Positions 50,607 to 59,086 of a stretch of DNA of 64,000 bases are shown here, piece by piece. Origin of the DNA: Solirubrobacter phytolaccae (GTDB lineage: Bacteria > Actinomycetota > Thermoleophilia > Solirubrobacterales > Solirubrobacteraceae); NCBI RefSeq assembly GCF_027587195.1, contig NZ_JAPDDP010000015.1, forward strand, positions 1 through 64,000, given 5' to 3'. Under the pieces are notes generated by a model that was given only the letters and a program-made list of their open reading frames with translations, made no database searches and was not told the origin of the DNA. Numbering within the stretch: position 1 is the stretch's first letter; each line of letters starts with the position of its first letter. A program made the translations under genes and the position numbers.

Positions 50607-53551
50607 CGGGCGCGGCCTCGGACCGTGATCGTCACGGTCCGCGTCGTCGTCGTGCCGTCCGGGTTCGTCACCGCGAGCGTGGCCTTGCCGGACACGCGCT
50701 TGTGGCGGCCCAGCGAGCGGCGCTGCGCCGCGGTCAGCGCGACCGTGACGCGCATCGTCTTGCCCGGCTGCGCGGTGAAGCGCACGCTGCGGGAGACGCC
50801 CGCGAGCTTGACCGTCGCGCGGCCCGTGCAGGCGCCGCCCGTCGCGGCGCAGCGCAGCGACAGCGCGACGCGGCCCCGCGCGTCAGGCGTGAGTGACCGG
50901 GCCGCGAGCGAGACCGAGGCGCGTTTCGGGGCCGGCGCGACGGGGGTCGGCGTGGGCGTCGGGACTGCCGGGATCGGCGTCGCCGTGACCGTCGGCTCCA
51001 CCGTCGGCGTGGCCGTGGGGGTCGCGGTCGGCGTCGGGGCCGGCGGCGCGGCGCCCGGGACGAGCGCGACCGTGACCTCGCCCGCGCGGGTGCGGTTCTG
51101 GCGGTAGGCCATGTCGGCCCCGAACGCGAAGTCCGCGGCGCCGTTGCCGTCGATGTCGCCGACGTTGGCGACCTGGCGGCCGAACCGCTCGCCGCCGCTC
51201 ACGCCGGCCAGCGGCGCGAGGTCGGCGAGCGCGACGTAGCGGGTCGCGTCGTTCAGGTTGGCCGGGACGATCGCCGACACGCCGGCCGCGTTGTTGGTCT
51301 TCAGGGTGCTCACGTCCGCGACGCCCGGGACGAGATAGGCGCTGCCGGCCGTGCCCGCGCCGTACGCCCCGACCAACACGTCGTCGCGGCCGTCGTGGTC
51401 GACGTCGCCGGCGGGCGCGATCGAGTAGCCCGCCGAGGAGCCCGGCGCGCCGAGGATGCGGAAGCCGCGCGTGCCGAGGTCCGCCGTGTCCAGCGTCCCG
51501 GTCGCGCCGCCGAAGATCACGTACGCGGCGTCGCTGTTGGCGGCCGCGGTCGAGTCGGCGCCGAGCAGCACGTCCGCGCGCCCGTCGTCGTTGACGTCGC
51601 CGGCCGCGGCGACGCCGATCCCCAGCCGGTGGCCCGCGAACGCGCCGCCGACGCTGAACAGCGCGTTCTCCTCGACCGCCAGATCCACGACCCCGCGCTT
51701 CGCACCGCTGATCGCGAAGGCCCGGCCCGACGCGGTGGAGCGGCCCGAGAAGACCCCGGTGTACGCGCCGACCACGAGGTCGCCGACCCCGTCGGCGTTC
51801 AGGTCGCCGACCGGCGCGACCGCGGACAGCTGCCCCGGCGTGACGCCGATCAGCGTCAGGAGCGAGCTCGCGGACGCGTCGACCGTGCCCGTCCCCGCCT
51901 GCCCGCGCACCACGTAGATGCGGCCGTTGCTGGTGCGTGCCGGCGTCGTGTCCGAGCTGTCGGCGGTGTTCGCCATCAGCGCGACCTCGCCGCGGCCGTC
52001 GCCGTCGAGGTCGCCGACGCCAGTCACCACGTAGCCGAGGTGGTCGTACTCGAACGCGTTCGGCGCCACGATCCGGAACCCGCGGGCGCCGAGCAGCCCA
52101 AGATCGAGCGGCCCGGCCGAAGCGAGATCACGCGCGCCGAAGACCACGTACGCGGCGCCGCGCGGCGCGCCCGTGCCGGCCGGACGGCCGTCGTACTCGT
52201 ACGCCCAGGCGCCGATCGCCAGGTCCTCGATCCCGTCGCCGTTCACGTCACCCGCGCACGCCGCGCTGGTGCCGGTCTGGGCGCGCACCTTCTCGCCCTC
52301 GATCCGGATCGTGCGCCCGGCCACCGTCGCCGCCAGGTCGGAGCTGCCGAACCGCGGCCCGCCGAAGGTCACGTAGGTCGCGCCCTCCCAGGAGGACTCG
52401 GCCGGCGACACCGACCACAGCGAAGCGCCCGTGATCACGTCGTCGAAGCCGTCGCCGTTGACGTCGCAGCCGCCCGACAGCGCGGCTCCGAGGTTGTCGC
52501 CACCGTCACCGACGAGCCGGGCCACCGGCTGCTGCGCGAGCACGAACGGCCCGAACGGGTCAGCGTCGAGGCCGCCGATGCCGACCCGCCCGCTGACCCG
52601 CGCCAGCACCGGCGCCAGCCCGGGCACCGGCAGCTCGAGCCGCGCGGTCCGCCAACCGGGGTCACCCGCCGTCAACGCCACCGTCAGAGCACAGCTCCCA
52701 CCCGGCGCGACCGTCTGCCCGGAGCACCCGTCCGCAGACGCGACGAACCCGGCCGCCGAGAACTTCGCCGCGCCCAGCACCAGCGCCTCGTTGCCCGTGT
52801 TGCGCACGGTGAACGTCTCGCCACCCGCCACGTCGGCACTCGCGGGTGAGATCGCGGCGATCGGCTCCGTGCCCTCGCCGGCCAGCGCGACCAGGTGCGG
52901 CTTGTGGCCGGCGATCATCACGAAGCCGGACTTCACGCCCGCCGTCGTCGGCGCGAACGACACCTCGACGTCGCACGACGCGCCCGCCTCCAGCGTCTTG
53001 GAGCCGCAGCCGTCGGTGCCCTTGACCCACTGCGACGAGAGCGTGACCGCGCCCAGCGGGTACGGCTCGGCGCCGTCGTTCGTGATCCGCACGACGCGCT
53101 TGACCGACGTCCCCACGCGCTGGCCCGCGAAGTCGACCGGCTGCGCCGACAGATGCCGCCCGAAGCCGGTGATCGCCCCCGTGACGAACGTCGGCCCATT
53201 GGTGACCGTGGTCAGCGTCGTGGACTTCGACCCCGTCGACGTCGGCTTGAACGCGACGATCACCGTGCAGGTCTGGCCCGCGGCGAGCGGGTTCCCGGCG
53301 CCACGGTCCGCGCAGGTCCCGGCGAGCGAGAACTGGTCGGTCTGCGCTCCGCCGAGCGTGCTCGAGATCACCCAGACGGGGTCGGTGCCCGTGTTCGTCA
53401 CCACGTACGACCGGCTCGCCGGTGCGGTGGCCGTGTTGATCTGCGCGTCGCCGAACGCCTGCGTGCCCGTCGGCCCGGTGGCCGTCGGATCGGCGAGCGC
53501 CGGTGGAGCGAACAGCAAGAGACCAGCGAGTGCGAGTGTCAATCCACGCAT
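50603..53551 (-). CDS. Secreted choice-of-anchor and FG-GAP propeller protein
   Basis: 982-aa exported protein. Signal peptide 1-20 (LALAGLLLFAPPALA). Residues ~21-320 are three ASPM/SPD-2/Hydin-like Ig domains of the choice-of-anchor-D type (AFGDAQINTATAPASRSYVV, TNTGTDPVW). Then seven FG-GAP repeats with Ca loops (DVNGDGFDDVITG, DVNGDGIEDLAIG, DLDGDGRGEVALM, DLNADGVGDLVVG, DVNDDGRADVLLG, DVDHDGRDDVLVG, DIDGNGAADFAFG). A Thr/Pro linker (PTPTATPTATPTVEPTVT) leads to a C-terminal beta-sandwich module with a Cys pair (RCAATGGACTG). AAAGG precedes the ATG. Upstream partner of the 584-aa gene (ATGA overlap). Confidence 0.88.
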   Translation of the reverse strand: MRGLTLALAGLLLFAPPALADPTATGPTGTQAFGDAQINTATAPASRSYVVTNTGTDPVWVISSTLGGAQTDQFSLAGTCADRGAGNPLAAGQTCTVIVAFKPTSTGSKSTTLTTVTNGPTFVTGAITGFGRHLSAQPVDFAGQRVGTSVKRVVRITNDGAEPYPLGAVTLSSQWVKGTDGCGSKTLEAGASCDVEVSFAPTTAGVKSGFVMIAGHKPHLVALAGEGTEPIAAISPASADVAGGETFTVRNTGNEALVLGAAKFSAAGFVASADGCSGQTVAPGGSCALTVALTAGDPGWRTARLELPVPGLAPVLARVSGRVGIGGLDADPFGPFVLAQQPVARLVGDGGDNLGAALSGGCDVNGDGFDDVITGASLWSVSPAESSWEGATYVTFGGPRFGSSDLAATVAGRTIRIEGEKVRAQTGTSAACAGDVNGDGIEDLAIGAWAYEYDGRPAGTGAPRGAAYVVFGARDLASAGPLDLGLLGARGFRIVAPNAFEYDHLGYVVTGVGDLDGDGRGEVALMANTADSSDTTPARTSNGRIYVVRGQAGTGTVDASASSLLTLIGVTPGQLSAVAPVGDLNADGVGDLVVGAYTGVFSGRSTASGRAFAISGAKRGVVDLAVEENALFSVGGAFAGHRLGIGVAAAGDVNDDGRADVLLGADSTAAANSDAAYVIFGGATGTLDTADLGTRGFRILGAPGSSAGYSIAPAGDVDHDGRDDVLVGAYGAGTAGSAYLVPGVADVSTLKTNNAAGVSAIVPANLNDATRYVALADLAPLAGVSGGERFGRQVANVGDIDGNGAADFAFGADMAYRQNRTRAGEVTVALVPGAAPPAPTPTATPTATPTVEPTVTATPIPAVPTPTPTPVAPAPKRASVSLAARSLTPDARGRVALSLRCAATGGACTGRATVKLAGVSRSVRFTAQPGKTMRVTVALTAAQRRSLGRHKRVSGKATLAVTNPDGTTTTRTVTITVRGRAR
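50940..51055 (-). repeat. Low-complexity Pro/Thr-linker repeat
   Basis: GTCGGCGT/GGCGTGG-type repeats that encode the alternating Thr-Pro linker between propeller and C-terminal module. Ordinary linker expansion, prone to length variation. Confidence 0.7.
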
Positions 53552-53597
53552 GGAAGCCTTTCCACGCGTCCGTGTCAGGTGACCTGGACGAAAGAAG

Positions 53598-53611
53598 TTA
53601 GGGTACCCTTA
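53598..53611. promoter_or_regulatory. Palindrome in the promoter region of the FG-GAP gene
   Basis: TTAGGGTACCCTTA, a 14-bp near-perfect palindrome (core AGGGTACCCT), 47 nt before the FG-GAP start. Its half-site vaguely resembles a DtxR/IdeR iron box but the fit is poor. Possible operator. Confidence 0.3.
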
Positions 53612-53633
53612 CAAGGCTACCCAAGCTCGCAAA

Positions 53634-55790
53634 TCACGCCACAGCGCGCAAACGGCGCAACGGCTTCCCGCGCAGCGCCCGGACCACCGACTGCAGCACG
53701 GCCTCGGACTCGTCCGCGCGGCCGTCGGTGATCGCGCCGACGATCCCGCGCTTGCGCGCCAGCACCTCGGACATCTGCTCGTCGATCGTCTCGGCGGCGA
53801 GCAGGTACCAGGCCGTGACGGCGTCGCGCTGGCCGATCCGGTGCAGGCGATCCTCGGCCTGGTCGTGCATGGCCGGCGACCACTCCAAGTCCAGGAAGGC
53901 GACGTTCGACGCGCGGGTCAGCGTGATGCCCTGCCCCGCGACGCGCGTGGAGCAGACGATCAGGTTCGGCCCGTCGGGGTCCTGGAAGGCCTGCACGGCC
54001 GCGTCGCGCTCGGTCACCTTGTCCGCGCCGACCACGTGCAGCGCGTCCGGGAAGCGCGCGACCACGCGCTCCTGCAGCTCCCGGTGCGACGCGAACACCA
54101 CCAAGGGCTCCTCGGACTGCATGAAGTCGTCGATCCACGCCAGCGCCGCGCCCAGCTTCCCGCGCCCCGCGAGCTGGCGCAGCGTGTTGAGCTGCGCGAG
54201 CCGCTCCGCGCGCAGCGTGGCCGCAACCTTCGCCTCCAGCTCCCCGAGCTCGATCGGCTGCTCCTGCAGCCACGCGACCACGTCCTTCTCGGCGAGCCGG
54301 TACTCCTTCTCGTTCTCGAGCGCGACCGGGACGATCACCTGGCGCTTCTCGGGCAGCTGCGGGAGCACTTCCTTCTTGAGCCGGCGCACGAAGCACGTGC
54401 GGCGCAGGTGCCAGTGGATGCGCTCCTCGGCGCCCGCGCCCTGGAAGCGCCGCTTGAAGCGCGCCCCGCTGCCGAACTCCTCCAGCCGGCCGAGGATCCG
54501 CAGCTGCGCGATCAGCTCGTCCGGGTGGTTCATCACCGGCGTGCCCGTCAGGCACAGCTTCAGCGCGCCCTCGGGCAGCGACTCGGCCAGCCGCCGGACC
54601 GCGCGCGTGCGCTTGGCGGCCGGGTTCTTGACGTAGTGGGACTCGTCGAGGATGAGCGCCTTCGGCCGCGCGACCGCCAGCCGCTCGCGGTGCGCGTGGA
54701 CGATCTCGTAGTTCAGGACCGTGATCTCGGCCTTCGGGATCGCCTTGCCGGTGCCCGACACCACGTGCAGCGTCCGGTGCGGCAGCCACGTCGCGGCCTC
54801 GCGCTCCCAGTTGAGCTTCAGCGAGGCCGGGCAGATGACGACGGCGGGATACGCGTCGTCCTCCTCCAGCGTCGCCAGCGCCTCGACCGTCTTGCCCAGG
54901 CCCTGCTCGTCGGCGATGAACAGCCGTCGCGACTGGAGCGCGTACCGCACGCCCGCGCGCTGGAACGGCCGCAACTCGCCGCCCAGACGGGGCTCGCAGC
55001 TCAGCACCTCGCCGTCGGCGGCGCGGGAGCGGCGGACGTCGTCGATCGCCGCGTCGTGCTCCGTGCGCAGCCGGCCGAGCGCCTCGCGGGCGTTGGAGCC
55101 GACGTCGATGTCGTGCAGGCGGATGAAGTGCTCGAGCGGCTCGAGCAGGTACGGGTCGATCGGCAGCGTGCGGCCGTGCGCCTCGGCGGCGGGCAGCTTG
55201 ACGAACGCCCCGACCGTGTCGGGGTCCCAGTTGACCTCGAGCTTGAAGCGCGACTCGCCGTAGCTCTCGACGAGCATCAGCGTCGCGGGCGCGGGGTCCA
55301 GCCCGACCTGCAGCTTGGTTGCGCATCGCAGCGCGCGCTGGTCCATCCGCGCGCCCGGCAGGTCCAGCAGCTGCTCGGCGACCTCCTGCGTGAACGGCAG
55401 CCAGCGCCGGTCCCCACGCTCCTCGGCGACGGCGGCGAGTTCCTCGTTCAGGTCGCCGGCGATGGCGTCGAGGACGAACCAGCCCTTCGCGTCCCGCCGC
55501 GCGGTGGTGACACGTCCGACCCAGCCCTTGACGGCCTTCGCGAGCCACTCGGAGACGTCCGGCGCGACGTCCAGCTCGGGGAAGCGCTCGAGTACGCCTT
55601 GCACGTACGGCGCGGTGGCCTCGGCGCGTGGCGCCCACCACTCCTTCGCTTGCCAGTCGAAGCGCCGGCCCGGGATCGAGCGCACGGCGTCGACGATGTC
55701 CGCCCGGTACGGGAAGCAGAACACCACCGAGTCGTGCCCTTGGGCGTTGACGCGGAGCTCGACGTGGTGGACCGGGTCGGCTTCTCGCAC
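53634..55790 (-). CDS. SNF2-family helicase, SMARCAL1/HARP-like
   Basis: 718-aa ATP-dependent DNA translocase. Residues ~1-250 form an N-terminal region that begins with a HARP-like beta unit (VVFCFPYRADIVDAVRSIPG, RRFDWQAKEWWAP). The motor starts near 268: RPFQRAGVRYALQ, motif I ADEQGLGKTVEAL, II ILDESHYVKN, III CLTGTPVMNH, IV-VI VFASHRELQERV, VAGQGITLTRASNVAFLD and AEDRLHRIGQRDAV. The short size and N-domain fit the SMARCAL1/ZRANB3-like group that anneals DNA at forks. GTG start. It is 13 bp downstream of the DnaJ-like gene on the same strand, probably one operon. Confidence 0.9.
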   Translation of the reverse strand: MREADPVHHVELRVNAQGHDSVVFCFPYRADIVDAVRSIPGRRFDWQAKEWWAPRAEATAPYVQGVLERFPELDVAPDVSEWLAKAVKGWVGRVTTARRDAKGWFVLDAIAGDLNEELAAVAEERGDRRWLPFTQEVAEQLLDLPGARMDQRALRCATKLQVGLDPAPATLMLVESYGESRFKLEVNWDPDTVGAFVKLPAAEAHGRTLPIDPYLLEPLEHFIRLHDIDVGSNAREALGRLRTEHDAAIDDVRRSRAADGEVLSCEPRLGGELRPFQRAGVRYALQSRRLFIADEQGLGKTVEALATLEEDDAYPAVVICPASLKLNWEREAATWLPHRTLHVVSGTGKAIPKAEITVLNYEIVHAHRERLAVARPKALILDESHYVKNPAAKRTRAVRRLAESLPEGALKLCLTGTPVMNHPDELIAQLRILGRLEEFGSGARFKRRFQGAGAEERIHWHLRRTCFVRRLKKEVLPQLPEKRQVIVPVALENEKEYRLAEKDVVAWLQEQPIELGELEAKVAATLRAERLAQLNTLRQLAGRGKLGAALAWIDDFMQSEEPLVVFASHRELQERVVARFPDALHVVGADKVTERDAAVQAFQDPDGPNLIVCSTRVAGQGITLTRASNVAFLDLEWSPAMHDQAEDRLHRIGQRDAVTAWYLLAAETIDEQMSEVLARKRGIVGAITDGRADESEAVLQSVVRALRGKPLRRLRAVA

Positions 55791-55803
55791 CCTCCAACGG
55801 TAC

Positions 55804-56382
55804 CTAGGCCAACACGTGGCGCTCGATCGTCGCCGCAGTATGCGGCCGAAGATCGTGGAACACGTGGCGCCGGCCCGCGAGCGTGCGGACCGTCAGCTGG
55901 GCGCGCTTGCGCCGGACGCGATGCTTGGCCTCGGCGACGTTGCGGAACGTGAGGCTGTGCACGCGGGACACGGGCGCGTCGTCGAGCAGCCACAGCAGCC
56001 GGCGGTCGGTGACGGCGAGGATGGCGCGCGGGGACGCCCAGGTGGACGTCGGCGTGACGAGCTTGACGTCCTCGCCGCGGAACAGGTGCGAGAGGAGCTC
56101 GGGGCCGAGCGCGAGCCGCAGCGCCGGCAGCAGCCAGTCGCCGGGTGCCTTGGCGACGCCGGCGGGCGACGTCTCGAAGCCGATGGGGCTCGCCTGGCCG
56201 TGCTGCGCGGCGGCGCGCGCGAGGTCGTAGGCGGCGTTGAGCTCCGCCATCCGCTCCGCGCCCTCCTCCCCCGCCTTGTCCGGGTGCCAGCGCTTCGCCG
56301 CCTCCCGGTACGCGGCCACGACTTCCGCCTCCGCCGAGCCGGGACGCACTCCGAGCACGGCGTACGGGTCCATGGCGGTCAT
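55804..56382 (-). CDS. DnaJ-domain protein with PH-like C-terminal domain
   Basis: 192-aa protein. J domain at about 4-65 with DPYAVLGVRPGSAEAEVVAA, the HPD motif in KRWHPDKAG, and ELNAAYDLARAA. The rest (ELLSHLFRGEDVKLVTPTST, RAILAVTDRRLLWLLDDAPV, RTLAGRRHVFHDLRP) looks like a PH/YokE-like beta-barrel, reported in other small J proteins of actinobacteria. Type III J protein: no G/F or zinc region. It would recruit DnaK to a bound partner. The pairing with the SNF2 helicase gene (13-bp gap) suggests a shared job. ATG 56382 or 56373. Confidence 0.83.
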   Translation of the reverse strand: MTAMDPYAVLGVRPGSAEAEVVAAYREAAKRWHPDKAGEEGAERMAELNAAYDLARAAAQHGQASPIGFETSPAGVAKAPGDWLLPALRLALGPELLSHLFRGEDVKLVTPTSTWASPRAILAVTDRRLLWLLDDAPVSRVHSLTFRNVAEAKHRVRRKRAQLTVRTLAGRRHVFHDLRPHTAATIERHVLA

Positions 56383-56415
56383 TGTGACGAGCAAGACCGG
56401 GTACCGTCCCCGGGC

Positions 56416-56985
56416 ATGCGGGTCCTGGCGCTTGCGGATCGCCCGTTCCACGCCGACGTGGCGAAGCTCGCGGCGAACTACGACGTGGACGCGATCCTGA
56501 CGCTCGGCGACCTCCAGCCCAGCTGGCTGGAGTCGCTGGACAAGTGCTGCCAGCCCAAGCTCGGCGTGTACGGCAACCACGACGACGAGCCGTACATGAC
56601 CTACTTCGGGATCGACAACCTGCACCTGAACCAGCTGGACCTCGGTGAGCTGTCGTTCGCGGGCTTCGAGGGTTGCGTGTCCTACAAGCGCTCGGGCATC
56701 GCCCGCGTCGGGCCGTCCTACACGCAGCGTCAGGCGAAGCGGCTCGTCCGCAAGCTCCCGGCGGCCGACGTGCTCTGCTGCCACTGCCCGCCGCGTGGCG
56801 TCAACGACGATCCCGAGGACCCCGCGCACATCGGCTACGAGGCGCTGCGCGAGTGGGTGGACAAGTACCGCCCGCGCTACCTCCTGCACGGGCACGTCCA
56901 CCCGCGCCCCGGCACGGTCCTCGACCACATCGGCGACACGAAGGTCGTCTACGTCAACGGGGCCAAGGTCCTGAACCTCGTCTAG
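56416..56985 (+). CDS. Metallophosphoesterase-like protein
   Basis: 189-aa calcineurin-type phosphoesterase. GDLQ in AILTLGDLQPSW, GNHDDE in GVYGNHDDEPY, histidine in LCCHCPPRG and GHVH in LLHGHVHPRPG match motifs II-V. Motif I (DxH) is altered: ALADRPFHADV has D followed by R-P-F-H, so the first metal His is displaced. Similar variants are seen among phage-like phosphoesterases. Substrate unknown. Divergent from the DnaJ gene with a 33-bp gap. Confidence 0.85.
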   Translation: MRVLALADRPFHADVAKLAANYDVDAILTLGDLQPSWLESLDKCCQPKLGVYGNHDDEPYMTYFGIDNLHLNQLDLGELSFAGFEGCVSYKRSGIARVGPSYTQRQAKRLVRKLPAADVLCCHCPPRGVNDDPEDPAHIGYEALREWVDKYRPRYLLHGHVHPRPGTVLDHIGDTKVVYVNGAKVLNLV

Positions 56986-57061
56986 AGGTGGGGACAACCG
57001 AACTCCGCGCTGACCTGCTGCCCGCATGTGCGCACGGTCGATCGTGGGCAATCTTGAAGGG

Positions 57062-57304
57062 GTGACCTCACGCAGTTCTGCCGCACTGACGTACGCCGGC
57101 GTGACCGGTGTCCTCGCGTTTCTCGCCTTTCTCGCCGGTGGCGGGACGTTGTGGGCGAGCGCCCGCTACGACGACGGCTTCTGGGCCACCGGCGGCGCCG
57201 CGTCGCTCGGCTGGGGCCTGCTCGCGCTCGGGTTCGCGGCGGTGGTCGCCACCGCGATGCTGACGCTCAACGCCACGCGCCCCGAGCCGCGCTCACCGCG
57301 CTAG
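57062..57304 (+). CDS. Small two-helix membrane protein
   Basis: About 80 aa with two hydrophobic segments (YAGVTGVLAFLAFLAGGGTL and GWGLLALGFAAVVATAMLTL) and a basic tail. Unknown function. The start is uncertain: GTG 57062 begins just before TM1 but its GAAGGG is too close; GTG 57044 and ATG 57026 are in frame upstream. Its last 12 nt overlap the convergent antiporter gene. Confidence 0.55.
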   Translation: MTSRSSAALTYAGVTGVLAFLAFLAGGGTLWASARYDDGFWATGGAASLGWGLLALGFAAVVATAMLTLNATRPEPRSPR

Positions 57305-59074
57305 CGCGCCGACCACTTCCTGCCACCAGGCCTTCTCGGCGGGCGAGGACGCGTTCGCCAGCCGCCGTCGCGCGAACGCCTGCAGCTCGCCGGCCGGTCC
57401 GATCGCCATCAGCGGCCCGGACACGCCGTAGCGCCCGTCCTCCATCGCCACCAGCGCGCCCGGCTCGTCGCGCCGCGTGCGGAGCTGCTCGACCACGTTC
57501 TGCCCCGCGAGGATCTTCGGCCGCTGCGGATCGCCTTCCTCGGAGGACCAGGGCCGAATCGTCGTCACCGAAGGGCGCGAGCGCGGCTGGCGGCGTGGCC
57601 GCTCGGGCGGGCCGACCGGGCCGGTGCGCCAGCGCCGCATCAGCTCGCGGAAGTCCATCGCGACCTCCTGGCGGACGAGCACGTGGAGCTGGTCGTGCTC
57701 CTGGATGATCGTGGACCCTCGTGGAGGGATCGCGCGGTCGCCGCGGACGATCACGTTCAGGAGCGCTTCCCGCGGCAGGCCGAGCTCGCGCACCGGCCGG
57801 CCCTCGATCGCGTCGCCGTTGCGCACCGGGAACTGCATGGTCTCCGCGCCGAGGCGGTTCAGCAGCACGGGCTCCACCAGCGGCGCCGGGATCGCGGCCT
57901 CGTCGCTCGTCACGCCCAGCCAGCGCGCGACGGGCTCGATCGTCAGCCCCTGCAGGACCGTCGAGAGCAGCACGACGAAGAACGCGACCTTGAAGATGTC
58001 CTCGCCGTGCGGGAGCCCTTCGGTGACCGGGAAGGTCGCGAACACGATCGGGGTCGCGCCACGCAGACCCGCCCAGCCGAGGATCAGCCGCTCCGGCAAC
58101 GAGAAGCCGTACGCGACGAGCACCGCCGCCAACGGGCGCGCGATCACCGCCGTGACGATGGCGATCGCCGTGCCCTCGGGGATGAACTCGATCAGCTCGC
58201 GCGGGTTCACGAGCAGGCCGAGCAGCAGGAAGAGCGCGAGCTGGGCGACCCACGCGAGCCCTTCGTGGAAGGTGATGATCGTGCGCCGTGCCGGCGACGA
58301 CGCGGACCCGATCACGAGCCCGGCGATGAAGACGGCGAGGAAGCCCGTGCCGTGCGCCTCCGCCGCGCCACCGTAGGCGAGCGCCGCGAACGCGACGGAC
58401 GCGACCGGGTACAGGCCGGCGGACGGCAGCGTGACCTGGCGCAGCACGAACACGCCGAGGAAGCCGACCGCCATGCCGACGGCCGCGCCGATCGCCAGCT
58501 CCGAGCCGGCGAGCCACAGCGCGTCCTCGATCCCGTAGTCGCTGTGCTTGATCGCCTCGATGCCGCCGATCACGAGCAAGATGGCGATCGGGTCGTTGAC
58601 GCCCGACTCGCCCTCCAGCGTGCGCGCGATCTTGCGCCGCAGCGTCGATCCGCGCAGCACCGCGAACACGGCGGCGGCGTCGGTCGCGGCCACGGTCGAG
58701 CCGAGCACGAACGCCTCGAGCGTCGTCAGCTCGCTGAACAGGAACAGCGCGGCGACCGCCGTCACGCCCGCGGTGATCAGCGTGCCGGCCGTGGCCAGCG
58801 CGATCGACGGCCCGATCACGGGCCGGATCTCCGCCCAGCCGGACGAGAGGCCGCCCTCGTACAGGATCAACGCGAGCGCGAGCACCGCGGCGCCCTGCGC
58901 GACCTCGTAGTCGTGGAAGTCGATCAGCGTCACGCCGTCGGTCCCGATGACCATGCCGAGCACGAGCACCAGCACCAGGCCGGGCAGGCGCAGACGGCCC
59001 GCGAGCAGCGAGGCGGCGATGCCCGCGGCGAGCAGTGAGCCCACCGCGAGTGCGAGGAAACCGACTTCTTCCAC
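57293..59074 (-). CDS. K+/Na+-proton antiporter (CPA1, NhaP2-like) with TrkA-C domain
   Basis: 593-aa membrane transporter. About 12-13 segments occupy residues 1-395, including the conserved STVAATDAAAVFAVL and LEGESGVNDPIAILLVIGGI stretches, where the ND aspartate is the exchange residue. A cytoplasmic TrkA_C/RCK_C domain (about 410-480, FPVRNGDAIEGRPVRELGLP) follows. The rest (480-593) is Arg/Pro-rich and then a small unidentified domain (GALVAMEDGRYGVSGPLMAI). CPA1 NhaP2 proteins export K+ and Na+ in exchange for protons; RCK_C often senses nucleotides. GTG start preceded by AAAGGG. Twelve bp downstream of the SRAP gene, same strand. Confidence 0.9.
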   Translation of the reverse strand: MEEVGFLALAVGSLLAAGIAASLLAGRLRLPGLVLVLVLGMVIGTDGVTLIDFHDYEVAQGAAVLALALILYEGGLSSGWAEIRPVIGPSIALATAGTLITAGVTAVAALFLFSELTTLEAFVLGSTVAATDAAAVFAVLRGSTLRRKIARTLEGESGVNDPIAILLVIGGIEAIKHSDYGIEDALWLAGSELAIGAAVGMAVGFLGVFVLRQVTLPSAGLYPVASVAFAALAYGGAAEAHGTGFLAVFIAGLVIGSASSPARRTIITFHEGLAWVAQLALFLLLGLLVNPRELIEFIPEGTAIAIVTAVIARPLAAVLVAYGFSLPERLILGWAGLRGATPIVFATFPVTEGLPHGEDIFKVAFFVVLLSTVLQGLTIEPVARWLGVTSDEAAIPAPLVEPVLLNRLGAETMQFPVRNGDAIEGRPVRELGLPREALLNVIVRGDRAIPPRGSTIIQEHDQLHVLVRQEVAMDFRELMRRWRTGPVGPPERPRRQPRSRPSVTTIRPWSSEEGDPQRPKILAGQNVVEQLRTRRDEPGALVAMEDGRYGVSGPLMAIGPAGELQAFARRRLANASSPAEKAWWQEVVGALAR

Positions 59075-59086
59075 CGGAGGACCCTT

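Noticed and set aside
52431-53582. 383-aa open frame antisense to the FG-GAP gene
   Set aside because: A shadow of a well-supported gene; Pro/Ser-rich, no motifs, no ribosome-binding site.
53598-53611. IdeR/DtxR iron box
   Set aside because: Only the AGGGTA half fits; the outer bases do not match the 19-bp consensus.
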